DNA from: an uncultured Bacilli bacterium
Lineage (GTDB): Bacteria > Bacillota_I > Bacilli_A > RF39 > UBA660
Reading direction: 5' to 3'
NCBI GenBank assembly: GCA_910578745.1
Contig: CAJTSN010000011.1
Span: 9,229-29,580 of the forward strand
Length of the DNA stretch: 20,352 bases
Shown one piece after another: positions 1 to 5,239 of this stretch (position 1 is its first letter; every line of letters starts with the position of its first letter). The position numbers and the translations under genes were made by a program. A model generated the notes under the pieces. The model was not told the origin of the DNA. It made no database searches and saw nothing but the letters and a program-made list of their open reading frames with translations.

Positions 1-16
1 TATATAATGAGAGATA

Positions 17-67
17 GAAAAGGGAAACCTTTTCGCCTATACAATTATTTTAATTAAATTGTACAGG
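17..67 (-). terminator. Two adjacent hairpins after the minus-strand small gene
   Basis: Just downstream of the minus-strand gene lie two inverted repeats. The first pairs 57-67 with 36-46 (11 bp around a 10-nt loop). The second pairs 28-34 with 17-23 (7 bp around a 4-nt loop). In the minus-strand RNA the first stem pairs throughout with one G-U, while the plus-strand RNA would have an A-C mismatch there, so the structure seems to be kept for the minus-strand transcript. There is no clean U-tract, so termination efficiency is uncertain; it could instead be a stabilising 3' structure. Confidence 0.45.
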
Positions 68-73
68 TTCACT

Positions 74-229
74 TTATATGTTCATAGTTCTTATTAGTTT
101 AGTGACTGGAACTTGAACATATTTTTTTATGCTTTTATGTAATAATACAATTGGTGTGGCTAGAAACATAATCATAATTGCTATTATTTTTATTAGATTA
201 TACAAATTCACTTGCTTTAACTTCTCCAT
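74..229 (-). CDS. Small single-pass membrane protein, 51 aa, function unknown
   Basis: Read on the minus strand from ATG at 229 to TAA at 76-74. A strong ribosome site (AAAGGAG) sits about 7 nt upstream, and a consensus promoter lies 60-90 bp upstream. The protein starts MEKLKQVNLYNLIK, has one hydrophobic segment at about residues 13-31, and ends in a basic tail (HKSIKKY, TKLIRTMNI). It is the only gene in the window on this strand, so it probably belongs to a divergent module beginning outside the window. Size and shape (one TM plus a charged tail) resemble small phage membrane proteins, including type I toxin-like peptides, but no family is recognised and no function is claimed. Confidence 0.6.
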   Translation of the reverse strand: MEKLKQVNLYNLIKIIAIMIMFLATPIVLLHKSIKKYVQVPVTKLIRTMNI

Positions 230-288
230 TTTATCAGCTCCTTTCTTTATGTTTTTTAGAGTTTCCCATTTCCTTATCTCTATATATT

Positions 289-316
289 ATTATACTCTTT
301 TTTTATAAAAAGTCAA
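289..316 (-). promoter_or_regulatory. Consensus sigma-A promoter driving the minus-strand small gene
   Basis: On the minus strand, TTGACT (316-311), a 16-nt spacer, then TATAAT (294-289). The predicted transcription start near 282 leaves a leader of about 50 nt before the ATG at 229. It points only to the small minus-strand gene. Confidence 0.7.
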
Positions 317-630
317 TGTATTTCATTACAATTATTTTATTTATATTTAATTATTTTATTGTAATGATATATAAAATATTTGTGTTAGAGTGCAATGTAT
401 ATTACACTATTCTTTGCTAACTATTTGGCTTATATTAAGTTTTATTATTTAGTTAGTATTATAGGACTATTGCAGTATATAACATATATATGATTATGTA
501 TTATGGATAGTATGATGTAGTATATATAGTAATGTGTATATGTGTATGTATATGCGTGCGAATAGTAACAACCTCATGTGTGTCTGTATAATCTTAAAAT
601 AAACTTTTTAAAAAATTTTTTTGAACGCAT

Positions 631-655
631 AGCATCATTTTATGGTGCTTTTATT
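631..655 (+). terminator. Hairpin with T-rich tail, possible terminator
   Basis: AGCATCA (631-637) pairs with TGGTGCT (643-649) around a TTTTA loop, with one G-U, and is followed by TTTATTATG. This is terminator-like for plus-strand RNA, but no gene lies just upstream, so its purpose is unclear. Confidence 0.35.
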
Positions 656-1037
656 ATGCAACACTATTATTTTGTACTTTCAACTATTCCACCATATATA
701 TAACAAATATATTGTAATGTTACCGTTCGTTTTAATGCTTTACATATACCCCAACCCTATTTTTAAAAGATTATATGGGTGCTACTTACCCTCAAAAATA
801 TATACAAAATAACAAAAGAATTCAAATAATCGTGTAAAAAATGTTTATTTTTTAAATTATTCAAAAATCATAGTGAAATCGGAGCAATTATTATGTTATT
901 TATACTGTAGCATTAGAAAAATTATAGATTATACAATAATCAATATATATAAGGTAATCCCAGATATAGAGGAGTAAACTACTCAAAAATAGGCATTTAG
1001 GCCTTATAAAATAAGTATAAAATGGTGCTTTGATACC

Positions 1038-1088
1038 ATGTCACTGTGCGACATAAAAGTCCTATAAAAGTATGTCCCTGTACGACAT
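1038..1088. promoter_or_regulatory. Two tandem ATGTC-N7-GACAT palindromes, likely operator pair
   Basis: ATGTC-ACTGTGC-GACAT at 1038-1054 and ATGTC-CCTGTAC-GACAT at 1072-1088. The arms are identical, the centres similar, and the start-to-start spacing is 34 bp, near three helical turns. They end 16 bp before the ATG of the RepL-like gene, flanking a TATAAA at 1063-1068 that could be a -10 box (no good -35 seen). The likeliest reading is a binding site for a dimeric regulator, perhaps the RepL-like product itself. Confidence 0.6.
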
Positions 1089-1104
1089 AGAAAATAGGTG
1101 ATAT

Positions 1105-1626
1105 ATGGAAAAATATATAGCGGATGAGAATGGCGTAATTGTTTATGAAATAAAAGATGAAGAAGTTCTTGTTAAGGTAGGACGTGGAGATAGAATCTTA
1201 CGTAAAGGTTCGGTAGATTATTTTAAAGATACTAAAGAGATAAAAAAAAGATTTGTTAAGGTAAATGACCAAGCTGTAAGTATGTTAAGTAAACACGGAA
1301 AATATATATGTTTATTACTTAAGTATGTTGGATATATGGATGGAATATTAAGATTCAATAATGGCATTTATTTAACAAATAAAAGTATATCTAAAATATT
1401 TGGCATAACTGAAAGAAACACAATTAAAATTCTTGACGATTTAATACAAGAAGATGTTATCCATAAACATAAAGAAAAAAATAAGAATTATTATACATTT
1501 AATCCGTGGATAGCTTCGAAAGGAAAAAGAGTAAGTATAGATTTATATAACGAATTTAAAATGACAGAGTGGGTAAATAAATCACAAGAACCAAGCGATT
1601 ATGAAACAATTATAGATGGGAAGTAA
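1105..1626 (+). CDS. RepL-like winged-helix protein (replication or transcription regulator)
   Basis: 173 aa; ATG preceded by AGGTG at 5-nt spacing. The middle reads HGKYICLLLKYVGYMDGI and NNGIYLTNKSISKIFGIT, followed by a recognition helix (residues about 100-112), a wing rich in Lys and Tyr (118-131), and the motif NPWIASKG (133-140). This order, with the NPxIxxKG motif after the wing, is characteristic of the Firmicute RepL-like family of plasmid replication initiators and phage DNA-binding proteins. The N-terminal 50 residues are not recognised. It is the first gene of the plus-strand operon and carries tandem palindromes in its leader, fitting autoregulation or origin binding. Whether it initiates replication or only regulates late genes cannot be decided here. 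Confidence 0.6.
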   Translation: MEKYIADENGVIVYEIKDEEVLVKVGRGDRILRKGSVDYFKDTKEIKKRFVKVNDQAVSMLSKHGKYICLLLKYVGYMDGILRFNNGIYLTNKSISKIFGITERNTIKILDDLIQEDVIHKHKEKNKNYYTFNPWIASKGKRVSIDLYNEFKMTEWVNKSQEPSDYETIIDGK

Positions 1627-1629
1627 TAT

Positions 1630-1971
1630 ATGGAATTAAAAGTTGGGATGTATGTAAGAACAAACGAAGGAATAGGTACTATACATAAAATAGTAACTTT
1701 TCAAGACGGTAGACAGGCTATTTACTTAGTCAAATTTAACAAAGGACATATAAAAAAATGGATTACAGTTTTAAAAGAACCTAGTTATAAATTAGGTGAA
1801 TTATTAGAACCAGGAGACTTTATAGACAAGCATTATATTACTGAAATAAAAGGAACTACGATTTATACATATTCAGGCTGGTTTATTGATTTTGATGATA
1901 TAGAAGATTGTGTAGATAAGGTTCTAACACATGAACAATTCGAAAATATGGCATATAAGGTTGGTGGATAA
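1630..1971 (+). CDS. Conserved phage hypothetical protein, 113 aa
   Basis: Starts 3 nt after the RepL-like stop, so it is co-transcribed. The N-terminus (MELKVGMYVRTNEGIGTIHK) resembles small beta-rich phage proteins beginning KxGMYVRTxxGI, which I associate with clostridial phages, and the C-terminus ends EQFENMAYKVGG, also a recurring ending in that group. A second GD-containing beta segment (LLEPGDFIDKHYI) suggests two similar SH3- or KOW-like halves. There are no catalytic motifs, TM segments or signal peptide. Function is unknown. Confidence 0.65.
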   Translation: MELKVGMYVRTNEGIGTIHKIVTFQDGRQAIYLVKFNKGHIKKWITVLKEPSYKLGELLEPGDFIDKHYITEIKGTTIYTYSGWFIDFDDIEDCVDKVLTHEQFENMAYKVGG

Positions 1972-1974
1972 TAT

Positions 1975-2181
1975 ATGAATGATAAAATTCAAGATAATTT
2001 AAAACCATTATATAGTTGTTATGCTCAATATAAGATGCTCTTTGATTATTATCAAGATAATAGGACAATACGTTCCAAAGAAGAAATAAAGGAACGAATA
2101 GAATATTTGAAGAAGAATCCTAAAATAAATCAAAGGACAGAGCTTGAATGCTTATTGTGGTTGTTAGGTGAGGTGGAATAA
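1975..2181 (+). CDS. Small helical hypothetical protein, 68 aa
   Basis: ATG lies 3 nt after the previous stop, with GGTGG upstream. The protein is predicted mostly helical, charged (RSKEEIKERIEYLKKN) and Tyr-rich near the N-terminus; it ends TELECLLWLLGEVE. No family is recognised. Its stop codon overlaps the ATG of the DUF433 gene by one base, so the two are probably translationally coupled. Confidence 0.6.
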   Translation: MNDKIQDNLKPLYSCYAQYKMLFDYYQDNRTIRSKEEIKERIEYLKKNPKINQRTELECLLWLLGEVE

Positions 2182-2357
2182 TGCTTACAAAAGATAAAAA
2201 TATTTGTGGTGGAGAACTAATAATCAAAGGAACAAGACTGACATATAAAAGTGTGATAGAAATATTAAAAAATATGACTATATTTGAAGCAATGAGGCAA
2301 TATCCATCATTGAAGTTAGAAGGAATTATAGACTGCCTTATTAAATTAAAGGAGTAG
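2181..2357 (+). CDS. DUF433 family small protein
   Basis: 58 aa, starting in the TAATG overlap with the preceding gene; ribosome site GAGGTGG at about 5-nt spacing. The sequence carries the DUF433 signature: ICGGELIIKGTRLT (residues 8-21; the family shows ICGGxPxIxGTRxxV), a helix-turn-helix-like segment, then a YPSLKLEGIIDCL segment matching the family's 'YPxLxxxDIxxAL'. DUF433 proteins are small DNA-binding-like proteins often found with PIN-type toxins; no toxin partner is visible here, so it is more likely a regulator. It is short for the family (usually about 70-80 aa) but complete over the core. Confidence 0.75.
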   Translation: MLTKDKNICGGELIIKGTRLTYKSVIEILKNMTIFEAMRQYPSLKLEGIIDCLIKLKE

Positions 2358-2362
2358 GAGAC

Positions 2363-2575
2363 ATGCTTACAATAAAACAAAAACAAACATTAGAAGCCAT
2401 AGTATACTTTATCAATACAAATGGTTATCCGCCTTCTTTGAGAGAACTCGCAGAATTACTAAAATGTGATATAAATACTGTATTTAAAAAATTAATGATA
2501 TTAGAAGAAAAAGGGTATATAAAAACAACTCCAAGTCGTGCTAGAAGTATAATTATTTTAAAATGGTTAGAATAA
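2363..2575 (+). CDS. Stand-alone LexA-type DNA-binding domain protein
   Basis: 70 aa with a strong ribosome site (AAAGGAGTAGGAG). It matches the LexA N-terminal winged helix closely: LTIKQKQTLEAIVYFI, then GYPPSLRELAELLKC (PPSxRE helix), NTVFKKLMILEEKGYI (recognition helix and turn), and a PSRARSI wing. The Ala-Gly cleavage site and the S24 protease domain of full LexA are absent. It may therefore bind LexA-like sites without being cleaved by activated RecA, acting as a phage switch or an SOS interfering factor; that role is inferred. Confidence 0.8.
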   Translation: MLTIKQKQTLEAIVYFINTNGYPPSLRELAELLKCDINTVFKKLMILEEKGYIKTTPSRARSIIILKWLE

Positions 2576-2578
2576 ACA

Positions 2579-2622
2579 TTGACATAACGACGTCATTATA
2601 ATATAATAATAGTGACGTCAAT
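2579..2622 (+). promoter_or_regulatory. Perfect consensus promoter with GACGTC palindromes
   Basis: TTGACA (2579-2584), 17-nt spacer, TATAAT (2602-2607). GACGTC lies inside the spacer (2589-2594) and again just after the -10 box (TGACGTCA, 2613-2620), 25 bp centre to centre; ATTGAC (2578-2583) and GTCAAT (2617-2622) form an outer inverted repeat. A repressor on these sites would block RNA polymerase. The gene immediately downstream encodes a ribbon-helix-helix protein, so autorepression is the natural reading. Confidence 0.8.
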
Positions 2623-2639
2623 AAGGTAGAAAGGAGAAT

Positions 2640-2810
2640 ATGAGGGAAGAAGGTAAAAAAGGGCGTCCATATGCTAGTGGAAAACCTAAAAAGATAAATG
2701 TAAGCGTTCGTTTTGATGAGGATGAGCACAAAGAACTAGCAAAACAAGCAAAACAAAACAACATGGGTATTGCAGAATATATTAGATATTTAATAGGCAA
2801 AAACAAATAA
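2640..2810 (+). CDS. Ribbon-helix-helix (Arc/CopG-like) DNA-binding protein
   Basis: 56 aa, ATG preceded by AAAGGAG at about 5-nt spacing. A basic N-terminal arm (KKGRPYASGKPKK) leads into the strand INVSVRFDEDEH, a helix (KELAKQAKQNN) and a second helix (GIAEYIRYLIGKNK). Strand-helix-helix with alternating strand residues facing DNA is the Arc/CopG fold. Such proteins bind as dimers to short palindromes, and TGACGTCA-type sites lie at its own promoter. Likely a self-regulated phage repressor; a relaxosome-type accessory role cannot be excluded because the family also occurs in mobilisation systems. Confidence 0.75.
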   Translation: MREEGKKGRPYASGKPKKINVSVRFDEDEHKELAKQAKQNNMGIAEYIRYLIGKNK

Positions 2811-2814
2811 AAAA

Positions 2815-2867
2815 AGATAGAAAGTGCATTTATGATTTGACGGTCAATAAGGTACACTTTTCTATCT
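2815..2867. repeat. Long imperfect inverted repeat with inner TTGACGGTCAA palindrome
   Basis: AGATAGAAAGTG (2815-2826) pairs with CACTTTTCTATCT (2855-2867) with one bulged base. The 28-nt loop holds the perfect odd palindrome TTGACGGTCAA (2837-2847). It also repeats 12 nt (GTCAATAAGGTA, 2843-2854) found at 2617-2628 beside the promoter of the ribbon-helix-helix gene. No U-tract follows, so it is not a standard terminator. It may be a third binding site for that protein placed on a hairpin. Confidence 0.6.
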
Positions 2868-2920
2868 GAAATCAATAAACCCAATTGAATTGGATTCTTT
2901 CATATTATATCAAATAATAG

Positions 2921-2954
2921 ACTCCTTTTCAAGTTGGCAATGAAAGGAGTTTTT
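2921..2954 (+). promoter_or_regulatory. Hairpin overlapping a ribosome binding site, terminator-like
   Basis: ACTCCTTT (2921-2928) pairs with AAAGGAGT (2943-2950), followed by TTTT. The right arm is also the Shine-Dalgarno sequence of the next small gene (ATG at 2955). The structure could terminate transcription coming from the ribbon-helix-helix gene or hide the ribosome site; sequence alone does not separate the two. Confidence 0.6.
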
Positions 2955-3035
2955 ATGTTAGTTAAAGAACTATATTTAATCCTAGAAAAAGAAGGATTAT
3001 ATAACGAATTCATCAAATATATAAGAGAGGTATAG
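2955..3035 (+). CDS. Very small ORF, 26 aa, ahead of the HNH gene
   Basis: ATG follows AAAGGAG at about 5-nt spacing; the stop is one nucleotide before the HNH endonuclease ATG. The peptide is MLVKELYLILEKEGLYNEF plus IKYIREV, an amphipathic helix. The excellent ribosome site and tight coupling argue that it is translated. It may be a small phage protein or a leader peptide that couples translation of the downstream gene. No family is recognised. Confidence 0.5.
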   Translation: MLVKELYLILEKEGLYNEFIKYIREV

Positions 3036-3036
3036 T

Positions 3037-3606
3037 ATGAAAGAAATATGGAAAGACATTGAAGGCTATGAAGGAAAATATCAAATTAGTAATTTTGGAA
3101 ATGTTAAAAGCCTACTTTGCTGGACTGGAAAAATATACCTAAATAAACCTAAAATGTTAAAAAAAGGAAATCAATGGAACGGATATAAAACAGTTGCTTT
3201 ATCAAAAAATAATAAAATTGAAAGAAAATTGATTCATCGATTAGTGGCTCAAGCATTTATACCCAACCCAGAAAACAAATCACAAGTAAACCATAAAAAT
3301 GGGGACAAAACAAATAACTGTGTTGATAATTTAGAATGGAATACAGCATCAGAAAATCAAATTCATGCACATAAAACTGGTTTAAAAAAAGCTATTTCGC
3401 ATCCAGGAATAAAGGGGGCAGAAAATAATAGATCAGTTACTATTGAACAATATGATATTAATCAAAATAAATTGAGAATTTGGTGTGGAATAAATGAAGC
3501 ATCTAGAGAATTAAAGATAAGTGCCCAAAACATATCATCTGTTTGCAAAGGAAGAAGAAAAACAGCAGGAGGTTTTATTTGGAGATATGCAGATGATAGA
3601 TGTTAA
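3037..3606 (+). CDS. HNH homing endonuclease with NUMOD4 and NUMOD1 domains
   Basis: 189 aa. The N-terminus (EIWKDIEGYEGKYQISNFG, residues 3-21) is a NUMOD4 domain. The HNH core follows: IHRLVAQAFIPNPENK (66-81), VNHKNGDKTNN (84-94), DNLEWNTASENQIHAH (97-112), with H86, N98 and H110 as the probable His-Asn-His residues. The C-terminus from about 137 (QYDINQNKLRIWCGINEASRE to GGFIWRY) is a NUMOD1 DNA-binding module. Freestanding enzymes of this I-HmuI-like type nick phage DNA and promote their own spread. Its 3' end overlaps the next gene's start by 14 nt and supplies that gene's ribosome site. No intron boundaries were recognised around it. Confidence 0.9.
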   Translation: MKEIWKDIEGYEGKYQISNFGNVKSLLCWTGKIYLNKPKMLKKGNQWNGYKTVALSKNNKIERKLIHRLVAQAFIPNPENKSQVNHKNGDKTNNCVDNLEWNTASENQIHAHKTGLKKAISHPGIKGAENNRSVTIEQYDINQNKLRIWCGINEASRELKISAQNISSVCKGRRKTAGGFIWRYADDRC

Positions 3607-3901
3607 CGAATATATTAAAATCTTACTAAAAAAAAGAAAATGGACATTACAGCAATTCGCAGACAATATCAACTTAGTAAAGAAAAAAATAGGTATTGAT
3701 AGCATCACAACAAAACAAAATATAAGTAATTTTCTTAACCAAGTAGATAATAAGCATACATTGCGACCAAAACAACTGTGCATATGGGAAAAGGCATTAG
3801 GCTTATCACAGGGGACATTAATTAATATGGTAGCACCAGTTGGAAAAGAAGGACAAAAAGAACTAAAAAAATTAATGAAAAAAGTAGGTGATATTAAATG
3901 A
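3593..3901 (+). CDS. Small XRE/Cro-like helix-turn-helix protein
   Basis: 102 aa from ATG 3593, chosen because GGAG lies 8 nt upstream; in-frame ATGs at 3521 and 3587 have poorer sites, and the longer version would lie deep inside the HNH gene. The sequence MIDVNEYIKILLKKRKWTLQ, QFADNINLVKK then TTKQNISNFLN looks like a Cro/XRE-type helix-turn-helix, with a family ending GTLINMVAPVGKEGQKELK. It resembles a set of clostridial phage proteins located upstream of terminase. It could be a regulator or a small-terminase-like DNA-recognition protein; the first is favoured. Its stop overlaps the next start (ATGA). Confidence 0.65.
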   Translation: MIDVNEYIKILLKKRKWTLQQFADNINLVKKKIGIDSITTKQNISNFLNQVDNKHTLRPKQLCIWEKALGLSQGTLINMVAPVGKEGQKELKKLMKKVGDIK

Positions 3902-4068
3902 GTGAATTATTGATGTTTATTGGCTTATCTATATTTATGATAGTTTTATTTATATTATTTGTTATAGGAGCAACATTATTTCTTCCCTTTATATTATTAA
4001 TAGTAATATTTTCGTCAGTAATTGTAGGGTTCGATAAGTTGAAAAAAAGATTTAGTAGAAAGCAGTGA
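3898..4068 (+). CDS. Two-TM small membrane protein, 56 aa
   Basis: Starts in an ATGA overlap with the preceding stop. Residues about 4-25 and 27-46 are two almost continuous hydrophobic segments joined by GATLFLP, followed by a basic tail (DKLKKRFSRKQ), which predicts a hairpin membrane protein with cytoplasmic ends. Its size is in the holin range, but it lies far from any lysis gene in this window, so a holin call is not supported. It neighbours a lipoprotein gene, suggesting a small envelope-directed cassette. Confidence 0.6.
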   Translation: MSELLMFIGLSIFMIVLFILFVIGATLFLPFILLIVIFSSVIVGFDKLKKRFSRKQ

Positions 4069-4072
4069 TTAT

Positions 4073-4426
4073 ATGAAAAAAATTTTATTTATTGTAATAG
4101 GCTTTTGCTTATTATTTACTTGTACAGGTTGCTTAGGGTATATGAATGAGCAAACTATTGAGTGTGTTGTTAAAGATAAATGGATAAAACGTCCTAGCGG
4201 GAGTGATGACGAACTATATTTAGTAAATTGTGGTGGAAAGACTTACAAAGTTTCGGATCTGTTTTTTAAAGGAAAGTTTAATAGTGCTGATATTTATGGA
4301 AATTTAGAAATTAATAAAAAGTATAGGTTATCTATAACAGGCTATAGATTAGGTTATTTTAGTGAATATCAAAATATAAATAGTTATGAATTGATTGAAG
4401 AGGAAGAAGGAATAGAAAATGAATAG
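4073..4426 (+). CDS. Phage lipoprotein, DUF1523-like
   Basis: 117 aa. The N-terminus is a signal peptide (MKKILFIVIGFCLLF) ending in TCTGC, a lipobox with Cys20 as the lipidated residue (Cys at -3 is unusual but tolerated). The mature part (ECVVKDKWIKR, YLVNCGGKTYKV, FKGKFNSADIYGNLEINKKY, TGYRLGYFSEYQNI) matches a small family I know from Firmicutes and other phages and call DUF1523-like; its role is not established. A secreted lipoprotein on a phage suggests a cell-surface function such as superinfection exclusion (inference). It overlaps the next gene by 8 nt. Confidence 0.7.
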   Translation: MKKILFIVIGFCLLFTCTGCLGYMNEQTIECVVKDKWIKRPSGSDDELYLVNCGGKTYKVSDLFFKGKFNSADIYGNLEINKKYRLSITGYRLGYFSEYQNINSYELIEEEEGIENE

Positions 4427-4856
4427 CATATTAATATTTAGTCAAGATGGCAATTTGACAACTTATGCTAGAAGTATAGCAATAGGACAAAGACAAGAAA
4501 ATTATCTTATAGGAGATAAATTACAGGCTTTATTAGATAATAAAAAAATGACTTTAGAAGAATTTATTAGAGAAATTGGGAATAGCTATAGAGATAGCGT
4601 TACCAGAGTGTACAACAACCAAGAAATTCCAAAAAAGCAAATGTTGGACAAGTTAGTTAAGTATTTCAATATTGAAGATGATTATTTTAAAGATAAAAAC
4701 TTAAAGAATGTAATCATTATAGATAATGGCGTAGTTGTTGGAAAATATTCAACAGATGATAAAACGTTAGAAGTAAAAAAACAACTAGATGAAATTATTG
4801 AAGAAAAAGCAAAATCAGGGAATTCAATTATATTACATATACCAAGCGAAATTTAA
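4419..4856 (+). CDS. XRE-like helix-turn-helix protein with C-terminal extension
   Basis: 145 aa, start overlapping the lipoprotein gene by 8 nt. Residues about 30-90 (IGDKLQALLDNKKMTLEEFI, then SVTRVYNNQEIPKKQMLDKL, then KYFNIEDDYF) fit an XRE/Cro helix-turn-helix. The second half (NVIIIDNGVVVGKY, EVKKQLDEIIEEKAKSGNSI) is not recognised but looks like a small alpha/beta domain. The first 25 residues are not typical; an internal ATG at 4549 would cut the HTH, so the long form is kept. Probably a phage regulator placed just before the packaging genes. Confidence 0.6.
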   Translation: MNSILIFSQDGNLTTYARSIAIGQRQENYLIGDKLQALLDNKKMTLEEFIREIGNSYRDSVTRVYNNQEIPKKQMLDKLVKYFNIEDDYFKDKNLKNVIIIDNGVVVGKYSTDDKTLEVKKQLDEIIEEKAKSGNSIILHIPSEI

Positions 4857-4873
4857 GAAAGAAGGAATAAAAA

Positions 4874-5239
4874 ATGATAGTAAAAGCAATTCAAAAATTC
4901 GGTGATAAAACGACCGGTGCAACATACGCAGAGCAAGTAAAAATTGAAGAAGGACAAGTATTCGAATGCGATGACAATTTAGCAAAAGAAAGAATCAAGA
5001 ATAAGTTAGTTAAGAAAGCAACAAAAGAGGAAGAAAAAGCATATTTAGATAGTATTGATACTAACGATGACGGAGATGTTGTTAAGCCATTAGAAGAATG
5101 TACTGACAATGAATTATGGGAAATAGTAAGAAATGAAAATATTGAGGTAACTGATAGTGTTGGTCGTAACGAACTAATTGATATTATTAATAAAGTTCGT
5201 GCTGAAAGATTAGAACAAACAAATGGTGGTGAAGAATAG
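4874..5239 (+). CDS. Hypothetical phage protein with C-terminal HeH/LEM-like motif
   Basis: 121 aa; ribosome site GAAAGGA upstream. The N-terminus (MIVKAIQKFGDKTTGATYAE) plus GQVFECDDNLAKERIKNKLV is a small beta-rich unit common in phage head-region proteins. After an acidic linker, residues about 78-112 (TDNELWEIVRNENIEVTDS, GRNELIDIINKVRAE) form two helices with a spaced loop, like the HeH/LEM or Rho-N-type modules that bind nucleic acid. The stop codon overlaps the GTG start of the SPFH gene. Function is not known. Confidence 0.6.
   Translation: MIVKAIQKFGDKTTGATYAEQVKIEEGQVFECDDNLAKERIKNKLVKKATKEEEKAYLDSIDTNDDGDVVKPLEECTDNELWEIVRNENIEVTDSVGRNELIDIINKVRAERLEQTNGGEE

Larger units (their letters stand above)
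320..1104. other. Non-coding AT-rich region with inverted repeats, possible origin or control region
   Basis: I see no credible gene in these roughly 785 bases. Visible structure includes a 29-nt strictly alternating purine-pyrimidine tract at 532-560, a hairpin followed by T's at 631-653, short inverted repeats at 972-984 (GAGTA/TACTC), 991-1004 (AGGC/GCCT) and 1022-1039 (ATGGT/ACCAT), and two tandem 17-bp palindromes at 1038-1088. The region separates the minus-strand gene from the plus-strand operon and lies directly upstream of a RepL-like gene. Its content fits a replication origin or a divergent control region, but neither role is shown by sequence alone. Confidence 0.45.

Noticed and set aside
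178..420. 80-aa hydrophobic plus-strand ORF
   Set aside because: It overlaps the minus-strand gene start and promoter, has no ribosome site, and its composition reflects T-rich DNA.
1038..1088. CRISPR-like or iteron array
   Set aside because: Only two copies with a 17-nt gap; better read as a tandem operator.
3521..3592. Longer start for the small HTH protein
   Set aside because: It lies deep in the HNH coding sequence without a ribosome site; ATG 3593 has GGAG at 8 nt.
3898..4068. Holin
   Set aside because: Size and two TM segments fit, but no endolysin is nearby and it sits among early accessory genes.
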